Assembly: GCF_047511655.1 (NCBI RefSeq)
Contig: NC_133386.1
Span: 77,751,501-77,815,500 of the forward strand
DNA: 64,000 bases
Origin: Castor canadensis
Taxonomy: Eukaryota > Chordata > Mammalia > Rodentia > Castoridae
Reading direction: 5' to 3'
In this document: in pieces, positions 60,576 to 64,000 of the stretch
How positions within the stretch are numbered: position 1 is the first letter of the stretch
Layout of the letters: each line of letters starts with the position of its first letter
Notes under the pieces: model-generated
Database searches by the model: none
The model's input: the letters and a program-made list of their open reading frames with translations, nothing else
Told to the model about the DNA's origin: nothing
Translations under genes and position numbers: made by a program

Positions 60576-63254
60576 GGTTTTACCTCCCCCTTTCTCTACC
60601 ACCCTTCCTCGTCCAGGTTAAGGGAAATCTGTGCTTGCACAGCCGAAATGGGGTGAAGGGAGGATGGATTCAAGGAAGGTCAAACTTGTCACACTAGTTT
60701 TCTGAATACATTTTAAATTAGTTCTAAAATTGTACCTTTTTTCCAATATTACTACTAAGGGTTTGTGAGTGAGTGGAGTGTGTATGCGCGTGTGTCATAT
60801 GTTACCACACCAAACTGAAATAAATTCAAGCGATTGAAAAATAAAATTACACTGAATAGATAATGCTGATTTCCTTTGGCACATCCTGGCACCCTCCTTT
60901 GTCCTATACTCAGAAAATGTTGGGTGGAATGACTATGCAGTGGTCACAAAATGGATGTACTCTCGGCATTGAAGATGGCACGGTTTTAGATGAAACATCT
61001 CATTCATATGTTGTTCATATTGGTTATTTGATGGAAAGCATTTATTCTGATTTGGGATCTCCATATATTTCTGAAATTGTTTTATTTGATTAACATAATA
61101 AATCTTTTGTTATTGAAGGGCAAATAGGGGCACTTAGAAAAAGACTTTCGCCTGCTTTGGGTAGTGAGGCTTCCCATAAATAAAGAAGGCTACACGAGGT
61201 TATGTCCTGCACTATTCAGTGTTTTTTACCTGTTTTAGAATCTTTTATCTTGTTATGACATTTGTTGGCATGGGAGATGCTAGCCATACCAATTTCCCAT
61301 CTGGCTGCCTTTGCCTGTGTCCTGCTTTTCTTTTGCTTGAAGCCTTTCCCCACTGTCTCTCTTGTCCAGCTGAGAAAATGGCACCAGTGTTAAAATCAAC
61401 TCTCACCCTATGATCAGCATAAGCAAAGCTTGAGGAAGCTTAAGAATTGGACATTGTAGGAACTGTCCAGCCTTGTGAACCTGTTGTCTCATAGTACTGA
61501 ATAGTTTTCATTCTAGAAGTTTGCCTGAGGAGGAAACACCATTGTTTCTTTCCTGAGGGAATGTTTAGCAAAATTTATTGATTACTGTATCATATGTTAC
61601 ACATTCAGTCCAGAATAAGAGAGGGCACCAGGGCCAGGACACCCAGCAGAAGTGGAAATGATAAATTCATGACTAGTTCATTTAGCTGCAGCATGCTGAA
61701 TCATTTATTCATCTTTCCATCAGTTTCCCCAACTCTGGAAGGATGACTCATGTCTTAGTGGTGTATATCAGTCTAGAAAAATCTTCATAATGAAAAGGCA
61801 TAGGTTACAGGTTTGCAACATGCTGATTTGTCATAAAAATCATAGTATATTGATACATTTCAGAGAACATTCAAGGTTTTAGCATTTCATTAAGTTATCA
61901 TTCAGATAAAGACTGCCTTTTCCAGATCTATATATTCAGTCACCTTAATCTTTTAGAGCTGAAAAAAAGTCCTTTAAAATTTTTTGAAAGTGGGAGTTTT
62001 TCCAACACTGTCATCATATATTGAAGTAGTTTCAAAGGTGTAGAACATGGGGGAAGAAAGCTGAACGAGGAACTGGTGTTGAATTATTAATATGGATACT
62101 TATACAAGTTAAACATTTATTGAGCAGTTACTATATGTTGGGCACTGAGATATACGTTATTAATTTGTCACCTCTCAGGTTCAGTGAGGGTAGCAACTTC
62201 CATCATTTTTAACCATTTCATCTAAATGCCATCTGTTATTTATTCAGTAATATTCTCCATTGAGTAGGGGGAAGTGGGACCATATAAGTCTAACCAGTCT
62301 TTTCTTCAAAACACATGTCATGCTTGAGTGGCTGTGTGTGAAATTGAGCATCACAACCCACATACAGATTATGGTGTCTATGCATGAAAAATTCTGCCTT
62401 TTAAAAAATGAACAAAAATCAAGCATTGAGGAGTATTGGTTAGTGATTTTCCTTGTTAATTTTTTTACTTTTCTAATAAGTCATAATAAAATAAGTCATC
62501 TTCCGCTTAAACCCAAACTGTGGGTGGAATTTGGAAAGATAGGTGTTGCACTACTACCATGAGCTATTCTAAGAAAAGATAATATGGAGAACTTGCATGT
62601 AGAGGCATGTCATATGCATTATAAGAGGACATGTTTGCTCAGAATTCTTTGTGAAGTTCCTTTTAAAAGCAGTAGACTACCTCAGGTAATTTATGCGTAG
62701 GTTTTAAGTAACACACCAATTATAAAGTGATGCAAATAAAAAGTGTTTGCATGCTTTTTATTAAAATATGCAAACACATAACTGAGTTTGTAGGCACTAA
62801 AATAGTTGGTGTTTTAGTTTTGAAAATATTAAATAGTGTTGGGAGGAAAGGAGTACAAAATGTAGAGTTTGGTGAATTGGTGAAAAAGACTTTAAAACTG
62901 ATATTATTTTGCTTGTATATTACTTTTTAGTTTGGAGTTGCTGTTGGGAGATTATGAGAATAGAGTTATAACTGTGATTTTTTAAAAAGCTATTGGATTA
63001 ATTGTTCTCAGAATCTATGAAATGTGTACTTGATATTAAAGTATTGGTTTAAAAGATAATCTTTTTCTCTTTAGGTTGAAAGGCCAAGAAATTTGTAGTG
63101 TTATAGTGATTTATAAAATGATGCTTAATAGTATATGATTTATATGTTTGAAGAAATGAGTTGTTAACATTTGGAAGCAGAATTACTTATGGTGAAGAGG
63201 TAAAGATAAAGAAACTGTAAACATGTATTCTCAGATTTTTTTTATTTGAGAATA
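60574..63254. other. SNAP91 intronic sequence, nothing else recognised
   Basis: AT-rich intronic DNA containing only the MIR fragment at 62105-62225. No further SNAP91 exon was seen. Confidence 0.6.
62105..62225 (+). mobile_element. MIR SINE fragment in SNAP91 intron
   Basis: 'aaacatttattgagcagttactatatgttgggcactgagatatacgttatt' matches the 5' half of the MIR core. Confidence 0.7.
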
Positions 63255-63360
63255 ATATGAGTCTGGGGATTTAGTTCAGTGGTAGAACACTTACCTCACA
63301 TGAGCAAAGCTCTGGGTTCAATCCCCAGCACCACACACACACGCACACACACACACACAA
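63255..63360 (+). mobile_element. tRNA-type (ID-like) SINE with (AC)n tail
   Basis: 'gtctggggatttagttcagtggtagaacacttacctcacatgagcaaagctctgggttcaatccccagcacc' has clear A- and B-box positions. The tail is an AC repeat. Confidence 0.82.
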
Positions 63361-63530
63361 AATATAATCCTACCTATTCAGAAGGAAGAAATAGGAGGTC
63401 AGCCCAGGCAAAAACAAAACAAAAACAAAACAAGCCAGGTGGGCTGGTGGTATGGCTCAAGGAGTAGAGTGCCTGCCTAGAAAATGCAGTGCCCTGAGTT
63501 CAAACCCCAGTACTGCCAAAATCAAAACAA
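63361..63530 (+). mobile_element. Composite SINE in SNAP91 intron
   Basis: A short left half ('tataatcctacctattcagaaggaagaaataggagg') is followed by an A-rich linker and 'tggtatggctcaaggagtagagtgcctgcc...gccctgagttcaaaccccagtactgcc'. Confidence 0.82.
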
Positions 63531-63539
63531 AACAAATGT

Positions 63540-63725
63540 TTTGTTTCACACATGTAACCCCTGCTACATGGAAAGAGGAGACAGGAGGATCACAGTCTGA
63601 AGCTAGTTCAGACATAAGTACAACACTCCATTTAAAAACAAGGTAATGGAATTGGAGTATGGCTCAAATGGTAGAGTGCCTCTCCAGCAAGTGTGAGCAC
63701 CTGAATTCAAAAGCCTGTACCACCA
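63540..63725 (+). mobile_element. Composite SINE in SNAP91 intron
   Basis: 'cacatgtaacccctgctacatggaaagaggagacaggaggatcacag' joined to 'agtatggctcaaatggtagagtgcctctccagcaagtgtgagcacctgaattcaaaagcctgtacc'. Confidence 0.8.
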
Positions 63726-63752
63726 GAAAAAAAACCATAAAAGCTAAAGTAA

Positions 63753-63835
63753 AAAGGAATGGGGTATAGCTCAAGTGGAAGAGTATTTCCTAGCAACCAG
63801 GAAGCCCTGAGTTCAAACTCTAGTACCACCAAAAA
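63753..63835 (+). mobile_element. tRNA-type SINE half in SNAP91 intron
   Basis: 'ggggtatagctcaagtggaagagtatttcctagcaaccaggaagccctgagttcaaactctagtacc' is the tRNA-like half alone, with an A-rich tail. Confidence 0.8.
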
Positions 63836-64000
63836 ATAAAAATAACAGTATATTTCTTGAAGGAAAAACATTCAAGAGAACTATCACCATAGTCAATAGT
63901 TACAGAATATATGAAACATATTGTAAACTTCAATAATTCAAATAATGATTTTTATATTTTATGATAGTTTTGGATTATATAAATATTCTATTCCATAGTC

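Larger units (their letters stand above)
60323..64000 (+). other. SNAP91: SNAP91 intron after the first coding exon (partial)
   Basis: It starts at the consensus donor GTAAGC directly after the phase-1 exon end. The interval holds a long alternating GC/GT tract, a MIR fragment and a cluster of tRNA-type SINEs, with no further exon I can recognise. The next SNAP91 exon must lie beyond 64000. A 76-codon open frame near 60863-61093 has no recognisable homology and sits in AT-rich DNA, so I do not call it. Confidence 0.85.

Noticed and set aside
60863-61093. 76-codon open frame in the SNAP91 intron
   Set aside because: No homology recognised, and no acceptor/donor pair fits a SNAP91 exon. The known next part of the protein is not encoded here.
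63255-63340. tRNA-gene-like A- and B-box sequence
   Set aside because: It belongs to a SINE with an AC tail and lacks a foldable complete tRNA.
1-64000. CRISPR arrays, operons, phage or plasmid genes
   Set aside because: The window is vertebrate nuclear DNA. The only regular repeats are microsatellites and dispersed retroelements.

Overview
This window is nuclear DNA from a placental mammal, most likely a rodent. It holds one recognisable protein-coding gene start, a CpG-island promoter, and about 58 kb of upstream intergenic sequence filled with LINE-1 copies, SINEs, LTR elements and microsatellites. The composite SINEs (a 7SL/B1-like or linker half joined to a tRNA-like half reading roughly 'ggctcaagtggtagag...gagttcaaaccccagtac') and the young LINE-1 3' ends suggest a castorimorph rodent (beaver or kangaroo-rat lineage). 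That assignment is an inference from repeat style, not a proof.

Layout. 1-8.9 kb: an old antisense LINE-1 (about 2.5-7.5 kb) with other elements inserted in it. 8.9-10.8 kb: an old sense LINE-1 split by a young antisense LINE-1 with an 11-bp perfect target-site duplication. 10.8-15.5 kb: ancient repeat remnants, two short LINE-1 3' ends and large CT/AC repeats. 15.5-19.5 kb: a triple nest, in which an old LINE-1 is interrupted by an antisense SINE, which is interrupted by a 3.0-kb gag-bearing endogenous retrovirus with two LTRs. 19.5-26 kb: SINEs, another young LINE-1, an antisense MaLR-type LTR and a MER5A-like fragment. 26-30.5 kb: degenerate antisense LINE-1 and an antisense ERVL (MLT2-like) LTR carrying a long (TA)n. 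30.5-42.7 kb: mostly unique AT-rich DNA with a few SINEs and an L2 fragment. 42.7-54.7 kb: a doubly truncated young LINE-1, L2 and MIR relics, an older LINE-1 with a second LINE-1 end inserted at its reverse-transcriptase catalytic box, and an MLT1-like LTR. 54.7-58.4 kb: antisense LINE-1 scraps and a SINE.

58.5-60.3 kb: a CpG island followed by the first coding exon of SNAP91 (AP180, the neuronal clathrin assembly protein) on the + strand. The exon encodes residues 1-43 plus one base, contains the complete ANTH phosphoinositide-binding signature and ends at a consensus splice donor. The rest of the window, to 64 kb, is the next SNAP91 intron.

The most unusual object is the short-LTR, tRNA-Phe-primed, gag-only gammaretrovirus-like element at 15.9-18.9 kb. 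Its gag is traceable from the myristoylation start to the nucleocapsid knuckles, but it carries many in-frame TGA codons and has lost nearly all of pol and env. I found no CRISPR, operon or other prokaryotic-type system, and no intact mobile element.
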